64,000 bases of DNA from the NCBI GenBank assembly GCA_965221405.1, contig CBDCSE010000002.1:372001-436000 (forward strand). Direction: 5' to 3'. A program made the translations under genes and the position numbers. The DNA comes from JAPOUP01 sp965221405 (GTDB lineage: Bacteria; Pseudomonadota; Alphaproteobacteria; Rhodobacterales; Rhodobacteraceae). How positions within the stretch are numbered: the stretch's first letter is position 1; each line of letters starts with the position of its first letter. Under the pieces are notes generated by a model. That model saw only the letters and a program-made list of their open reading frames with translations. It ran no database searches and was not told where the DNA came from. Positions 63,460 to 64,000 of the stretch are shown here, in pieces.

Positions 63460-64000
63460 TCAGGCAGGGGCAAACGCGATCCTGCGCCGCAGGAAGCGCG
63501 TGGCCTGGTCGGAAACCCTAGCGGGGTCGCCCGTCGTCAGAAACGCTGCATTCGTCCCGGAGCCCAGCATCTCCGGATGGCGCACAAGATAGTCGGCGAG
63601 GCTGGCGGCGACGAGTTTCGGCTGGGAATAGACAGCCACGCCCGAACCCAGTGTCTCCGTGAACACGTTCTCCATCAGTGGATAGTGGGTGCAGCCCAAT
63701 ACGGCGGCCTGTGGGTCCGGCATTTTCCGCCTGAGTGCGCCGACATGGCTACGGACCAATGCCTCGGCAAGTTCGAGATCGCCTTCCTCGATCGCGTCGA
63801 CAACCCCGCCGCAGGCCTGGGCCTCAACATCCACTCCGATCGCTCGAAACGCCAGTTCCCGCTGGAAGGCACGGCTACGAACGGTCGCTGGGGTCGCGAA
63901 AAGAGCCACATGCCTGACCTTGACCTCGCGGGGTGGAGAGCTATCTCCCCATCGACGCTCCGTCAGCGCCTCGATCATCGGAACGAAAACCCCGAGCACC
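63460..64000 (-). CDS. murI: Glutamate racemase (partial, 5' end off the window)
   Basis: The C-terminal 180 residues or so of MurI. LFATPATVRSRAFQRELAF and VLGCTHYPLMENVFTETLG, with the catalytic Cys of GCTHYPL, are clear; DPARVSDQATRFLRR ends the protein. It makes D-glutamate for peptidoglycan. The N-terminal half, with the first catalytic Cys, lies beyond the right edge. Confidence 0.93.
   Translation of the reverse strand, partial: VLGVFVPMIEALTERRWGDSSPPREVKVRHVALFATPATVRSRAFQRELAFRAIGVDVEAQACGGVVDAIEEGDLELAEALVRSHVGALRRKMPDPQAAVLGCTHYPLMENVFTETLGSGVAVYSQPKLVAASLADYLVRHPEMLGSGTNAAFLTTGDPARVSDQATRFLRRRIAFAPA

Overview
The window looks like chromosomal DNA of a high-GC alphaproteobacterium, most likely a member of or close relative of the Rhodobacterales. 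Three things point there. First, the complex I genes run nuoA-B-C-D-E-F-G-H-I-J-K-L-M-N followed by birA, coaX and rnj, and are interspersed with small accessory genes (DUF5337, a lipoprotein, DUF5333, a carboxymuconolactone decarboxylase-like gene). Second, the polyhydroxybutyrate locus has phaZ divergent from phaC-phaP-phaR. Third, pcm lies beside a TolC-type gene, and murI, argC and ccmE are adjacent. Gene names come from recognising sequence motifs by eye; no database search was possible.

Layout. 1-5300: a partial TolC-type outer membrane gene, pcm, an IS1595 relic, a porin plus a TbpB-like surface lipoprotein, an XRE regulator and tRNA-Cys. 5400-11000: rpoH, rluD, a DUF6476-like membrane protein, a P450/amidohydrolase pair and a two-TM protein. 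11000-18000: an intact TRAP transporter (dctPQM) flanked by decayed crotonase and feruloyl-CoA-synthetase-like genes, an IS66 relic, a G15 tract and a truncated CobW gene. 18200-22900: the PHB granule locus with PhaR-type operators. 23200-34100: an SDR / M15-like / VOC / hydrolase operon (one member frameshifted), thrS, pyrC-pyrE, an FbpC-type ATPase, an SDR and prfC.

34100-38500 is the most unusual part. Two near-identical copies of a DUF1640-type coiled-coil gene differ by one 33-bp in-frame repeat unit. They bracket about 2.6 kb of very GC-rich sequence built from decayed pieces of four transposase families. Just downstream is a 145-bp element with perfect 24-bp terminal inverted repeats (MITE-like). 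38600-60600 holds a DEAD-box helicase and then, on the minus strand, rnj, coaX, birA and the whole nuo cluster. 60600-64000: an IS1634 relic, ccmE, argC and a partial murI.

The intact genes form a coherent housekeeping set: respiration (complex I, CcmE), carbon storage (PHB), pyrimidine and arginine synthesis, translation (thrS, prfC, rluD, tRNA-Cys), RNA turnover (rnj, DEAD-box) and stress (rpoH, pcm). There are at least seven transposon relics and no intact transposase, and several genes are freshly broken. Together with long spacers inside the nuo operon, this suggests a genome undergoing relaxed selection after an episode of IS expansion. I saw no CRISPR array, prophage, rRNA operon or recognisable defence island.
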